NCBI GenBank assembly: GCA_020650975.1
Contig: JAIPMN010000813.1
Coordinates: 1 to 35,506 of the forward strand
Length of the DNA stretch: 35,506 nt
Reading direction: 5' to 3'
Origin: Apostichopus californicus
Lineage: Eukaryota; Echinodermata; Holothuroidea; Aspidochirotida; Stichopodidae
In this document: positions 11,485 to 22,150 of the stretch, in pieces
Layout: every line of letters begins with the position of its first letter
How positions within the stretch are numbered: position 1 is the first letter of the stretch
Program-made: the position numbers and the translations under genes
Notes under the pieces: model-generated
What the model was told of the DNA's origin: nothing
What the model saw: only the letters and a program-made list of their open reading frames with translations
The model's database searches: none

Positions 11485-14171
11485 CTAGGTAGGATAAGGA
11501 GCAGATAAAAAAAAATTGTTAGCAAACTTATGAACTTCAAGCTGACATATATATTTGTCTTTAAACCTATATCAAGCAATCTTATAGTCAAGTTTAGTGA
11601 TAATTAAATTAAGCTACCACATTAATTTATGCATCTCCATCCCACTTTTGGGATAGCCAATATAACTTTCCATCAGGAGAACAACTTGAGTAAAAACTTA
11701 AAATTTTCATCCAAGAGATGAGAGTCTACAGCAGGGGTGGGCAACCTTTTTGAATGAATGGGCCAGATATAAGGGGTGAAAAATTGATTGGGCCGCACCT
11801 AACCAACGACCTGCTGTTGATTTCAAACATAGGGATAATAGGCCTACCTGACAGCATCATTAGTGCCGATTAATTCTAAGCAGCTAGCTCGTTTTTTATG
11901 ATGATTTAAAATAGATTGATTTTCTTTCGTTTTCTTGAGACATCTTACAGGCCGCAAAAAAATCACTGGCGGGCCGCATGTGGCCCGTGGGCCCTAGGTT
12001 GCCCAGCCCTGGTCTACAGGTTTCCAGCATATAACCCACCTTCTTACTACGGAAGGAAATTTAGCAGACATCAGCCTCACAGCAGTGTAACCATGTCAAA
12101 CAACGCCATCTCTAAAACAAAGACAGGGTCAGACGATTAAAACATGAGTTTGGGAGAGGTGTTTTACTGACCTGCATGCCACCAATCCTGACTCCCAAAG
12201 TGCCAGCAGTGGAGAGTTTGGCTTTGGCCAGGTGAGCTTGCCGTTTCTCCTCAGTGACATCATCCCCGTAACCACGAGTCCCAATCTTTAGATCTAAAAT
12301 TGAAGGTCTTTTGAATTTACTGGCCAGGTTCTCTAGAAGAATATATCCTGTCAACAAAAATGAGAAATAAAGTGTCAGGTAAGGGGAAAGAATACCACAC
12401 ATGTAAATTCTACTTGATTTTTTTTTTATCAGCAGTCTTTGCTTGACTGGTCAGTTGCAGGGATTATCGGTCACTCCTTTCTTTCTTTGCTTCTTTGTTT
12501 CGGGAAGGTTGCGCAAATACAAATCGGAGTAGATATACTTTGTTAAATGAATTGCTAAATAGGACTTAGACATTGACAAAATTTAAAAGAAATTCTTTTC
12601 TATATTTAGAGTTTTTTCTTTCAAGTTGGATACTGAGTGGTATTTGCAAATCTAACTTAATTCAATAAAAACCAAAATTAAAACTTTGCCAACTGAAGGA
12701 GGTAACATCAACTGACAAGTCTGCATGACTGCTAACCATTTACGGGCAACTTATTGTAACATTTCACATCAGGAGTGTATCATGTCAGCATTTTCATTTG
12801 TGTTACTGAAAACAAATATCATACTTACTACAATTCTGGGTTACACCCTTTTGCTCGAATGTCCAAAGCTGCCGTTTCCAACATCTTAGGCTCCAAGGAT
12901 TGTTAAGAGCTTCACATATATTGTCGGCAACCTCGTAATTCTCATCAGCTTTCCTCAGGTTAGATGAGGTGGTATGGAAGGCACAAGTTGAATTGTTATT
13001 GCCATTACTTCTGAAAGTTTAAAAAAAAAAAAAAAAATTAAGACATTCAGTTAAGTTTTTGAAATTTTTGGAAGAAAGAAAATGACTGCCTACAATCAAA
13101 CAAACAAAAGGAAGGAAATGAATAAATTTGGATTTACGAAACAACACATCTCCTATGAGAGCTTTATAGTGTCACTACGAGTAGTAACAACTTGAACAAA
13201 AGGGCCTCATCTGAAGGCTTATGAACCAACCAATGTGATACAACAACACGAAAATGGAAAGAAATTGCAAATAACGACACAAACATCGACACAAGGTGTC
13301 CTACTACTAACTAGTACAAATTTCATCAAAGAAAATGCCTGTAAGGAAATTTATATAATTCACTTGCTCATAAAAACAATAGAGTCTGGGAGAGGGTAGA
13401 GGTGGGGGGGGGTAGAGATGGGGGGAGGGTAATTAGGTTGTTTAATGTTACTAATGAAAGCAATCATCCAAATGATAAGAAAATCATGTATTCAAAAGAA
13501 ATTAATTTCATACTCACATTGCAACTTTCTGTTGAATTTCGCTGCTGCTGCCATCGATGGCTTTTTGTGGGTTGCGAGAGGGACGCCTGCAATCTTCACA
13601 TATAATGTCGTTGTTCAAGGTGCCATTTTTGTTTTTTTTAGCTAAAGTGAACAGAAATACATTGCCATCGGTGTCCTTGCAAATCTTCACATCTATACAA
13701 CCTGTTAGGTAAAAGAGAAAGTAAGTCCAATAAAACAGGAAAACTTTATTACTTAGGCGAAAGCAAAACTGTAACTCTACCATGATGTGATATATCACTT
13801 CGACTGAAAACTTGATATTATGAAACACAAACTGTCATGCCACGAACGACTGAAGAAAAACTTATCCATGAGTACAGAGACAAAGGTTACAAAGCTAATC
13901 AAAGCTTGGCAATAATAACGGTAAATGAAATGATTATATGGTGTAGTACGAGAGATGCTGTACCTTTCAATTTGGGAACAAAGAGCTTCAGAGCTGGAGA
14001 CATTGTCTCATAAATACCATACTCTTCCTGAACCAAAGGCTTACACACTGTCGTTTTGTCTAACAGACAAACTCCACTGTGGCCTCCTACTTGATGGTTA
14101 TAAGGATGCAGGCAGATCCAATCTCCATCTTCGTCTTTGCTCATTGCTCGTGGCTTGCCTTGCCATCCCAT
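10798..14171 (-). CDS. IP6K: Inositol hexakisphosphate kinase (IP6K), five coding exons
   Basis: The product phosphorylates IP6 to the pyrophosphate IP7 using ATP. It belongs to the IPK superfamily. Joining minus-strand exons 14171-13964, 13701-13518, 13010-12829, 12347-12172 and 11484-10798 gives 1437 nt, exactly 479 codons including the stop, and all junction phases agree. The 478-residue product is slightly longer than vertebrate IP6Ks (about 410-440). In order it shows HQVGGHS (residues 26-32), VCKPL, NPWSLRC, the inositol-kinase signature PSILDLKIG (206-214; PxxxDxKxG), LGVRIGGMQV, SILILYEG (321-328, the SLL-motif position), a Ser/Glu-rich insert of about 105 residues with basic QKKPRL (391-396), IDF (437-439, the metal-binding Asp) and DGPDQDFLFGL from 454. 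I chose the start at 14171 because it lies 17 bases inside an exon that opens with a good acceptor, and it gives an N-terminus of vertebrate-like length. An upstream coding exon cannot be excluded. It diverges from Cdk12. Confidence 0.93.
11732..12011. mobile_element. Non-autonomous hAT-type MITE, 280 bp, with 8-bp TSD
   Basis: The left end is CAGGGGTGGGCAACC and the right end is its reverse complement with one mismatch (GGTTGCCCAGCCCTG), giving 15-bp terminal inverted repeats. The element is flanked on both sides by the identical octamer GTCTACAG (11724-11731 and 12012-12019). An 8-bp duplication and CAGGGGTGGGCAA-type ends are the known signature of hAT transposons. The interior carries GGGCCGCA/GGCCCG segments and no transposase. 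It sits in the last intron of IP6K, between exons 4 and 5. Confidence 0.92.
12172..12347 (-). CDS. IP6K: IP6K exon 4, catalytic PxxxDxKxG exon
   Basis: The acceptor ends TTGTTGACAG and the donor is GTCAGT after GGC ATG CAG. The exon encodes YILLENLASKF, PSILDLKIGTR, the GDD turn and LGVRIGGMQ, all diagnostic of IP6K rather than IPMK or IP3K. Asp210 and Lys212 are the expected catalytic and substrate-site residues. Confidence 0.92.
12829..13010 (-). CDS. IP6K: IP6K exon 3
   Basis: The acceptor ends AACTTTCAG and the donor is GTAAGTATG. The exon is not the longest open frame in its region, so it is easily missed. Translated in the phase set by exon 2, it gives a polar linker and then NPWSLRCWKRQL, the conserved IP6K segment that precedes the catalytic core. 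Confidence 0.88.
13385..13431 (+). repeat. G-rich block in an IP6K intron
   Basis: Several G runs of three to ten are separated by TAGA or AT loops. This would be C-rich in the IP6K transcript and quadruplex-capable on the plus (template) strand. It lies between IP6K exons 2 and 3. Confidence 0.55.
13518..13701 (-). CDS. IP6K: IP6K exon 2
   Basis: The acceptor ends CTAACAG and the donor is GTGAGTA. The exon covers residues 70 to 130 plus two bases. The first part (G-C-I-D-V...GNVFLFTLA) matches the beta-strand region after HQVGGHS in IP6Ks. The rest is low-conservation polar sequence. Confidence 0.88.
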
Positions 14172-14188
14172 GAGGCATGTCTTGGGTG
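13964..14188 (-). CDS. IP6K: IP6K exon containing the start codon
   Basis: The acceptor is a pyrimidine-rich tract ending ATCATTGCAG at 14189. The start ATG is at 14171-14169, so the first 17 bases would be 5' UTR. The exon encodes residues 1-69 plus one base and ends KLK|G before a GTACAG donor. HQVGGHS and VCKPL here are the N-terminal hallmarks of the family. A second in-frame ATG lies nine codons further on (residue 10). Confidence 0.88.
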
Positions 14189-15440
14189 CTGCAATGATAA
14201 CAAAACAAGAGAACAATATTTTATAAAAGACATGTCTCGCTCCTTAGCTTGAAACGAACGTTTGATGACCAAATTACTCATCAGAATGCGAATGACGAAA
14301 GTGCAGCATAATATTATTGCAAAGGTTGACGTTTATTTATGGCATTTCAAATATTTGCGAAGTTTATCCATACATGACACCACCATACAGTGAGTTGTTT
14401 CTGATTGCATAAAGACGTCTATAATCCAACTATGAATAAGCTGTCTTACTTAAAAATTCTGTGATTTGCACAAAGCTTTTGGTAGAGGCTACACAATATC
14501 AATATGGAATTTCTTGCATCATTGCATAATAATGAATTTTTATTCATGGTATGGAGAGATTTCAACCAAGCTAAATTAGTCCTATACAAATCCGATCAGA
14601 AAAATAGATAAAAAGGAATTAATGTGAGATTATAATTAAAACTAATGAATTTTTATTACCCAGGAAGAAATATTAGTTATGACATTGGCCTAAAGCTGGA
14701 AACATTTCTTCATGAAGTCAGGTATATTTTATTGTTTTTCAAAACTTCTGCAGACTGTTTGATGTAGGTCTATGACGATAGTTAATCAAAGATATTGATA
14801 GTGATTCCATGAACTAATTCTGGTTAGATGTAGTCTCACATTATTGAATCAGCTTGAGCCTTTAATTACTAGTAAACTAGGCTACAGTTCACTGTACAGT
14901 ACTACTACTAGTACTAGCCTAACATTTAGTGTAGCTTGGGCTAAGTAAATGACTGATGGAAGCGAACATTACAATTACTAATATAATGTACTCATTTACA
15001 TTTAATGTTTTGTTGGTTGAGGTTGACCAATTTATGTAACAAGTGCTATGTTCAAGCATACTTACTTGGCCTGGTCTTAGAGATAAAGCACTATTTGTAC
15101 TACCGGTACCACTGTTTCCTCAGTCCGCCCATATTGTTTACATCGGTTAGGCGTTCGCTATACGCATACGTCTAACGTTGATATGATACCAAGAGCACAG
15201 AAATTTCTGTGTACCAAAGCCATAATCTGTACAGTATACACAGCTGATGTAGTTCGACCATAGAAATTGAAGTAGTTCAGTTTCTACTTACCAACAAGCA
15301 AAAAAAGTCTAAATCCTGCTACCTAGTGGTACGTACGAAGACACAGATAAAGTGTGTGATAAAATCATGAGAATAGACGGGGTCAGTCAGGGCCGAAAGG
15401 GCCTGTGGACGAGAGAGAATGAGAAGGAACTGCAGAAGGG
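14189..15440. other. Upstream region or 5' intron of IP6K
   Basis: No protein-coding exon is recognised. On the minus strand two donor-like sites, GTAAGTAT after position 15066 and GTAAGTAG after 15302, could end untranslated first exons of IP6K that splice to 14188. A locally CpG-richer patch occurs around 15100-15180. Confidence 0.35.
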
Positions 15441-15525
15441 CATGAGGATTGACTGGAAATGAGTAGGGACTGAGTAGGGGCGGAGAAGGGACCGAGAAGG
15501 GACCGAGAAGGGAGAAAGGGGATGA
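15441..15525 (+). repeat. Purine-rich short tandem repeat
   Basis: GGGACCGAGAA repeats twice, perfectly, within a series of related GAGTAGGG and GAGAAGGG units. The tract is nearly all purine on the plus strand and lies directly left of the long 340-bp array. Confidence 0.7.
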
Positions 15526-15573
15526 GTAACTATGTGCAAGTATCAGGGAGGGTGTTTACTGATCATCTAGGAC

Positions 15574-16680
15574 AACTGCGACTTTCATATAGGCTATACT
15601 CGTTCAAAAACTCTATTCACATCGCTTACTCAACTGAGGACGAAGCTAATCCAAATTTGAAAATTAAATACCATCATAATATAATAATAATAATAATTTA
15701 TTCTTATATATCGCTTTACATCAAAGAATGATCTCAAAGCACTTCACAAAATCGCATAAAATAATACAACTTAAAATTATTACAGCTTTAAAATGATTAC
15801 AGCCTAAAAATAGTGCATCCTAAAAATTACAAAATTACAAAATAAATAAATTAATAAATTAAATAAAATGTAATCTTACCAGCAACTTAATTCGTTTTTT
15901 TTCTCACATAGAACTGCGACTTTCATATAGGCTATACTCGTTCAAAAAACTTCAATTCACATTGCTTACTCAACTGAGGACGAAGCTAAACCAAATTTGA
16001 AAATTAAATACCATCATAATATAATAATAATAATTTATTCTTATATATCGCTTTACATCAAAGAATGATCTCAAAGCACTTCACAAAATCGCATAAAATA
16101 ATACAACTTAAAATTATTACAGCTTTAAAATTATTACAGCCTAAAAATAGTGCATCCTAAAAATTACAAAATTACAAAATAAATAAATTAAATAAAATGT
16201 AATCTTACCAGCAACTTAATTCGTTTTTTTTCTCACATACAACTTCGACTTTCATATAGGCTATACTCGTTAAAAACTCAATTCACATTGCTTACTCAAC
16301 TGAGGACGAAGCTAAACCAAATTTGAAAATTAAATACCATCATAATAATAATAATAATAATAATAATAATTTATTCTTATATATCGCTTTACATCAAAGA
16401 ATGATATCAAAGCACTTCACAAAATCGCATAAAATAATACAACTTAAAACGATTAAGCTTAAAAATTATTAGCCTACTTCCTAAAAATATTGCATCCTAA
16501 AAATTACAAAAATTACAAAATAAATAAAAATAAATTAATAAAATAAAATGTACTCTTACCAGCAACTTAATTTGTTTTTTTTCCCACATAGACTGCGACT
16601 TTCATAAGTAGGATACTCGTAAAAAAACACTCTATTCCTATTAATTGCTTACTCAATGAAAAAACTAAACCAAATGCAAA
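15574..16680 (+). repeat. Tandem array of a ~340-bp unit, 3.3 copies
   Basis: Copies begin with AACTGCGACTTTCATATAGG or close variants at 15574, 15912, 16241 and 16591, giving periods of 338, 329 and 350 bp. Each full unit has three parts: about 90 bp ending CCAAATTTGAAAATTAA, an (ATA)n microsatellite, then a segment with CTTATATATCGCTTTACA, AAGAATGATCTCAAAGCACT and an A-rich tail with AAATTACAAAATAAATAAA, closing with CAGCAACTTAATTCG. The last, partial copy skips the microsatellite part and runs into a LINE coding end at 16684. The unit therefore looks like a LINE 3' fragment with an inserted SINE-like or MITE-like piece, amplified in tandem; the composite origin is inference. Confidence 0.88.
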
Positions 16681-16683
16681 TTT

Positions 16684-16790
16684 GCAGTCATATATACGTT
16701 ATTCTCTGGAATTCCCTTCCAAACAATTTTAAAGATATAAAACTTTCACTTAAACGTCATATTCAAAGTTCACTGGTCAAGCTCATGTAG
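16684..16790 (+). mobile_element. Relic of the 3' coding end of a non-LTR retrotransposon (LINE)
   Basis: From about 16699 the plus strand encodes VILWNSLPNNFKDIK, then LSLKRHI...SSLVKLM and a stop at 16788-16790. The pattern LWNSLP-N-I/F-x-x-I-x-S-L-x-x-F/L-K-x-H-L is the well-known C-terminal end of many LINE reverse transcriptase ORFs (CR1/L2/jockey-like). Upstream frame is not maintained, so this is a broken remnant. It directly follows the tandem array. Confidence 0.7.
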
Positions 16791-17068
16791 TTTTCCTCCA
16801 GTTTATTTTCTTCTCTTTAAGGAATTAAGAATGATCATATATACATTTATAGGTAGGAAAATTAGTATATACTCATACATTTAGTCTATTATCCACACTC
16901 TTTTGATTTCTCTTTTTGCTTGTTCTATGTTCCTTCTCTGCTTTACATATGAAAACAACATATTTTTTACCCTTTTGGCATTCCATGCATGTCCGATTCG
17001 AATCTACAAAATCTCGTTCCATTGCCCTGCTCTGCCAATATATATTGACCTAGGCCATACGGTATACC

Positions 17069-17081
17069 TTCCCACAATGCA
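17069..17081 (+). promoter_or_regulatory. ZNF143/Staf-like site
   Basis: TTCCCACAATGCA fits the core of the Staf/ZNF143 consensus (CCCRNMATSCM). Such sites are known to be frequent in promoters of divergent gene pairs, and this one lies between the two divergent genes. With no transcript start mapped, it is only a candidate. Confidence 0.3.
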
Positions 17082-17406
17082 ATATGCATGTAACAGCACG
17101 TCATCAAAATTGAGCTGGGTAAAAGAATGGGAAACGAGAAATCGAACACTGAAATCACTTAAATTTTTGTTGAAAATAAGTCATACACATTTAGGGTTCT
17201 GCATAAATCGATTAAGTTTGGCTTGGTTCGGAAAATAAACGTAAAAGAATGGGGATTCCTGAAATATTGCGAGATTGAATCTCGCTCAGAAGGAACTTTT
17301 GCATAACGCCCAGTCAACAGAGGCGTACGTACGTAGCTGTTGTTAGTACGGATTAGACTTAGGCTAACAAACTGATAGATTCGAAACTCTTATTCCGTTA
17401 ACTTAC

Positions 17407-17600
17407 GTTTGCGTCTAGGCAATTTGGAACCATCCTGACTTTGAGAGAAATCTTGAATCTCTTATTCATTTAAAGCGGACCTAGCTTTTCTCCGAGCCAA
17501 CTCTTTGCAAGATCACAGATTGGAAGGAATTGCATCCTAACACAGTGCGTATAAAAACCATACCTACCCGGATTGGAACCTAGTCTCGCTGACAAGGTCA
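17407..17600 (-). other. Possible untranslated first exon of IP6K (minus strand)
   Basis: The minus strand has a strong donor-like GTAAGT immediately after AGACGCAAAC, ending a possible exon at 17407. An ATG nine codons before this donor would be out of frame with IP6K when joined to 14188, so it would act as an upstream ORF rather than an N-terminal extension. The 5' limit is unknown; the right boundary given is nominal. Confidence 0.2.
17550..17556 (+). promoter_or_regulatory. TATA-like element upstream of Cdk12
   Basis: TATAAAA follows GTGCG and lies in the divergent intergenic region about 5.3 kb before the first coding exon of Cdk12. It could serve a non-coding first exon, but no start site or donor can be assigned from sequence alone. 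Confidence 0.15.
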
Positions 17601-17889
17601 TTGAACTTTTTCAAAAAGTTTGTCAAGAGGAACTCTTACACAAACTGGAGCTGGTTTAATCAAACCTGATTTCTTCATCGTCTAACAGGATTGAAAAGGA
17701 GGAATGGTGGACGGAATATCGCTGGATTTTTTCGTTTGTGTAAGGAACACGTCTTTGCTATTTCATGCCTCGGTTAATGTAAATTGTGTCAATCCATGGA
17801 TGAGTTACCCGATAAATTCTCAGAATTTGTGTGTGCCATGTGGTCATAAACTGCTTAATTTCATGTCTGTGTTGGAAGCTCAGCTTTAG

Positions 17890-18260
17890 GCTAGATGAAA
17901 AAGAGTAATCTCCGAGTCCTTACTTGACTTCCTAGACCAAGGCCTATGCCTAGGCTAGCCTATATTAAGCAAAAAAGCAACTTACATTTACACAAGTTGG
18001 CCTAGGCTACTTAACTTACTAGACTAGGCATAGTAACAGTAATCACTCGAGCCTAGTTGCATCATTAGTTTCAGATAGGCCTAGGGCCAAGTTAACTTAG
18101 TTATGTGGAGCTTCAAATTTATGTTAAGTTTAAAACTTAAAAAGAAAGACCGTTATTACCAACAGTATACAGGCAGCAGGCTAGGCCTAGCCTACGTCTT
18201 GTTTTTTAACTTATGTCCATGATTCGTTAGACCTAAGCTAACCAAGGCTAACAATACTTT
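17890..18260. repeat. GGCCTA/TAGGC-rich low-complexity tract
   Basis: Words such as GCCTAGGCTAGCC, GGCCTAGGCTA, ATAGGCCTAGGGCC and GGCTAGGCCTAGCCTA recur many times within about 370 bases. Isolated copies of the word occur elsewhere (about 6509, 11840 and 18490). No coding frame is present. Confidence 0.55.
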
Positions 18261-20869
18261 CAAAAAATATACTTGCAATGTCATATTTCTTAGTGTTTGC
18301 ATAAGCCTGGTCCACTGTTCCAGCTGCTCATTAATGTTAGGCCTCACTCCTATGGTCACTAGCCCATTATATGTGGGACTGCTTCCTTTTTAGATAGAGG
18401 GTGGTTAAATTAGCTTTCACTGTGAACTAAGTACAACAATTCCACTTGTATTCATTCTGAGGAATTAAGTGAAAAAAATAAACAGATAGCCTAGGCCTAC
18501 ACTAAAATATATGCAAGACTGATTTATTAACACAAGCTAACCACACCTTTAGGTCTGTGTTGAGTTATTCCAAATTTCTCTGCACTGCATCTGATCCTGT
18601 TAAGTAGTCAATATTTTAAAATAACTTGTAAGCAGGTTGTCATCTTCACTTGGCCTAGCTTGGCCTTATTATTAGCAAATGAAGGTTTGTTGTCAAATTT
18701 GCTTTAAGTAGCTAAGATTTGGTAATTTATAGCACTTATACAAACTTTTTCCAGTTCTCTGTATCATACCTAATTTAAGGTGAACATCTTTAAGGGGAAA
18801 ATCGTATTGATCCCCTTAAGTTGACGTCGGGGGAAGTTCTGCCTGCCTGTACACATGTGGAAGTTTGAGGGCATCTCAGTGTTTAACTGTTCCATGTTTT
18901 TAGTGATGATAGCCATATACCCACTTTTCTGTATTAACTCCCTCCAGAAAAGAATATTTTTCCAACGTAAAGATCCAAGACCAAAATTGGCACAGTTATA
19001 TGAAAATTGGGGACACTTGTAACCTTGGTAGCTTCATGAAATACTGGTACTTTCCTAAGATTTGAGATGTGGTTACCTTGATGTAATTGAAAAATCACAA
19101 ATTGTCGCTATGATGTTTGTTGGGTTATTGTATTCATTCAAGATTCACAGTGCTAGTAACCGAACCTCTTACGATGCTCATGGATAAATTGTTCATTCTC
19201 TTTTTACTTTATACAATGTTATCAACCTGTAAGCCTGATAAAATGACTTGTAGCACTTTACAGCATACTGAGCATAGTCAACCAACTTCTTGAGCACTAC
19301 TTGAGAAGCAAGATGCCTAAACGTTCATAGTCATATTCCAGTTCCCTTTAACCTTCAAATAAAATTGTGAAATTGCTAGAAATTTGTATGCAATTGAAGA
19401 GATGGTACAAGTTCACAGAATCATATGGCTTCATTAAAGGTCATAACTATTTCCCCCCAAAACTTAAGCATGCTAACATTTTCAAAAGAACTCTTATGTG
19501 AGTTCTGAAACATCAAATTATTCCCAGGCAAAAACGAGCAGAGTTAAGTGAGACAAATGTCTAGGAGAGGAACAAATACTCTGATGGTGGCAGTAGAATG
19601 CTTGTTGAAGTTTGAACAATCATTAGAAACCATTATTTGACTTAATTTCTAGCATATATATTTGGGGACAATAACCTTGTAGACTTGTAACCTTGAAGAA
19701 AACTACCCAACACTGTAGTTTTGTTCTGAAGAGAAAGAACCATCTAAAAGTTGCATTTTGAGTTGAATTTTTGGCTGTCTAGTGTTGTCACTAGTCATCA
19801 TACTTTATCAGTAAAGGAAAAGTAAGACCTGAACCTGAGGAGTGAAAACATTTTCACTTATTTTAATCCACTGAAATGACATTGAATCTGTGAAAATTGT
19901 AGAATAAAATTTCTACAGTATATTGAAGTAAATATTTAAAGACTGGTTAGGAACAAACAAATGGTTGAACATACCACATAAATTTTTATTTAGACTGATG
20001 GATATAGATTTATGCATAAACAATTTCCCCTTGGTCAAAATCATAAGTTATCCCAGTGCAAACCTAACACTTTAGGTACATTGAACAAAGTGAAATACTT
20101 CTGACTCAGAGGGGTAAGAAGTGGTCAGATGAAGGAAGCAACTTTTCCTTTGTGAATAAGTGATGCAATCTGAGCAGTCTAATTTGCATGTGACAAAAAT
20201 AGATGGTGCGTCATCCGGGAATCACAACAGCTTTGTTAGTAATGAGAATGTAACAGGAAGGAAATGCATCATTCAAAATTGTTACCATGGAGTAAGTTGA
20301 GTAGATGCCTGATGCTGTTTTTATTGTTTCAGTATGCTAAGCTCATCTGAATTGATTGCACTGTGTAACAATGGGAACTCGATCTGATGATCCATTTTCT
20401 AGATTCCATGGGAATTTGCAGCCAAATGTTTCTCATAACAGAAGTGGACCGAATTGTTGATTAGTTTAAACATTTCACATCTAATAAATTCACTTAAAAT
20501 GATTAGATACATGATAATAAGCTATGATTGTGTGTCATGTAAGAAGAAAATATGTATGCCCTGAAAAAGTGATAAAATCATAAAAAGGTATATTTATGTT
20601 GAATATGTATACATATATTAAACAGAAATGAAAAGTTTGAAGATATTGTGAATTACCATGCTTGGGGGAGCATCTGTTGAGATCAGTTGTATTGAAGGTC
20701 ACATATACTTTGCAATGGCTAAGCTTTTTCATAGACTTAGTTGGCATAATTTTGGGATACACATAACAGGACCCTTTCGTGATCCCTGGTCAGTCAAAAG
20801 GAATCTACTATGAATGCAATGATAACAGCATGTGTGTTTGTGAAGCCCACTTATATACATGATACAAGA
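18261..20869. other. Intergenic or 5' intron sequence of Cdk12, no gene recognised
   Basis: I see no coding exon. A short inverted repeat, TTAAGGGG facing CCCCTTAA, occurs near 18791-18820. The rest is unique-looking AT-rich sequence. It could belong to a long 5' intron ending at the acceptor at 22845. Confidence 0.45.
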
Positions 20870-21660
20870 ACCCTCCTGAAATTTGTTTAAGTTGAAGGAC
20901 TTTTGAAGTCAGCAGGGGTCAGAATCCAACTAACCTTGTGAAACTCGCTTATTTCTTAAGTATGAATAAGCTTGATAATTGATGAACACAAAAGCTTTAA
21001 TAGCTGGCTATAGCTTGGAAGAAACTGCATACTTGTCATGTACAATAGAACCACCTTACTGAGTCGAAGAAGGCTATTGTTTTTTATGGAGTCAAAAGTT
21101 CATTTGAAGTAAAAATGTTTTAAGTCTGATACCTTGTAAATCGAGAGTTCTGAAAGTGGTGCTGCTGTAAACTTCATAGTTGGTATGTGCATCCAAGTAA
21201 GTCAGTTAGAAAACCACATTGTTTTTGTGGTCTCAAAACTCAAAGACCATTTGATGTGAACATAGGTCAAGTCCTTTGTAAAAATGATCACTCCAATAGT
21301 AAAGCTTTGATGAATGTCACACTTGGTATGTGGCTCAACCTAATTGTAGGAACCCTAGTAGTTTTCTGTGGAGGTCATAGTTCAATTAAAAAAAACAGAG
21401 GTCACAGTGTGAGAACATTGTTTACACATTGAATCCAAACATAAAGCTTGGATGAACCTCATAATGTACAGTAGTGTATACCTGTATAGTACTGTAGATC
21501 CACCTTGGTGAGACTGAGTACAAGATATATGTTGAAGTCAAGGGCATTTGAGGTTAACAGAGGTAAAAGGGTGAAAACCTTGTAAGGAAAGTGGTTACAT
21601 TTTAGACTTGTTGTGTAGGTCCAAGGTGCATGAACAACATTGCTGAAATAATTAATGGCG
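20870..21660 (+). repeat. Highly degenerate tandem repeat, spacing about 140-200 bp
   Basis: A shared order of words, AAGTCAAA(G)..CATTTGA..AACAGAGGTCA..GTGAAAACCTTGTAA..CTTGGTATGTG..TCCAACC, recurs with many substitutions. ACCTTGTRA-like landmarks fall near 20933, 21131, 21270, 21415 and 21577. Only the first and last copies are close to each other. The short plus-strand ORF at 21187-21432 is a product of this repeat. Confidence 0.55.
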
Positions 21661-22045
21661 AAAACTAATTTAAAAGTAAAAAAATAAAAGCGTGTGTACT
21701 GTGTGCACTGTTACATACAAAAGAAGTTTCACCTAAAACACGACAAGACTTGAAGTAGCATTGTTATTTTCCCAATAGTAATAGCCTTGTAAGCACAATC
21801 AAGTAATTATTCTTTGGAATAAATTTGAGTGAGGGTTCTTTGTTGATATCAAATTTGGCTATATATACTAAAGGCTATATGATCTTGCCTAATGGTGAAC
21901 ACTGCCAAAATGATAAGATACTAAAGTTGCATAAAATCTGAAGAGGAAGTTACTGCGGATTTGATTTGTGAATTGAACAGATTGGTGTATGACCTGAATA
22001 GAAATACCTACAGTGTAGTGCCATTGAGGTTGGCTATATAAGTCC

Positions 22046-22150
22046 TTATAAGTCAACATCTGATAAGTCAACATCAAAAAGTCAAAAACAAAAAGTCAAC
22101 ACAAGTATAAGTTGAAAGTCAACATCAATAAGTCAACATCTGAAACATAA
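22046..22150 (+). repeat. Cluster of short AAGTCAACATC repeats
   Basis: AAGTCAACA(T)C occurs five times (about 22050, 22066, 22096, 22118 and 22131), interleaved with related AAAAAGTCAAAAA and ATCTGAAA units. The spacing is irregular, so it is a local slippage-type repeat, not a CRISPR. Confidence 0.65.

Noticed and set aside
13955..14173. 72-codon plus-strand open frame over IP6K exon 1
   Set aside because: It is a shadow of the minus-strand IP6K exon, whose HQVGGHS and VCKPL motifs and splice phases are decisive.
16903..17238. 111-codon plus-strand open frame after the LINE relic
   Set aside because: It lies past the LINE stop codon, shows no reverse transcriptase or other motif, and an opposite-strand frame is also open.
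22046..22150. CRISPR-like repeat array
   Set aside because: The repeats are only 11 bases, spacers are irregular and similar to the repeats, and the genome is eukaryotic.
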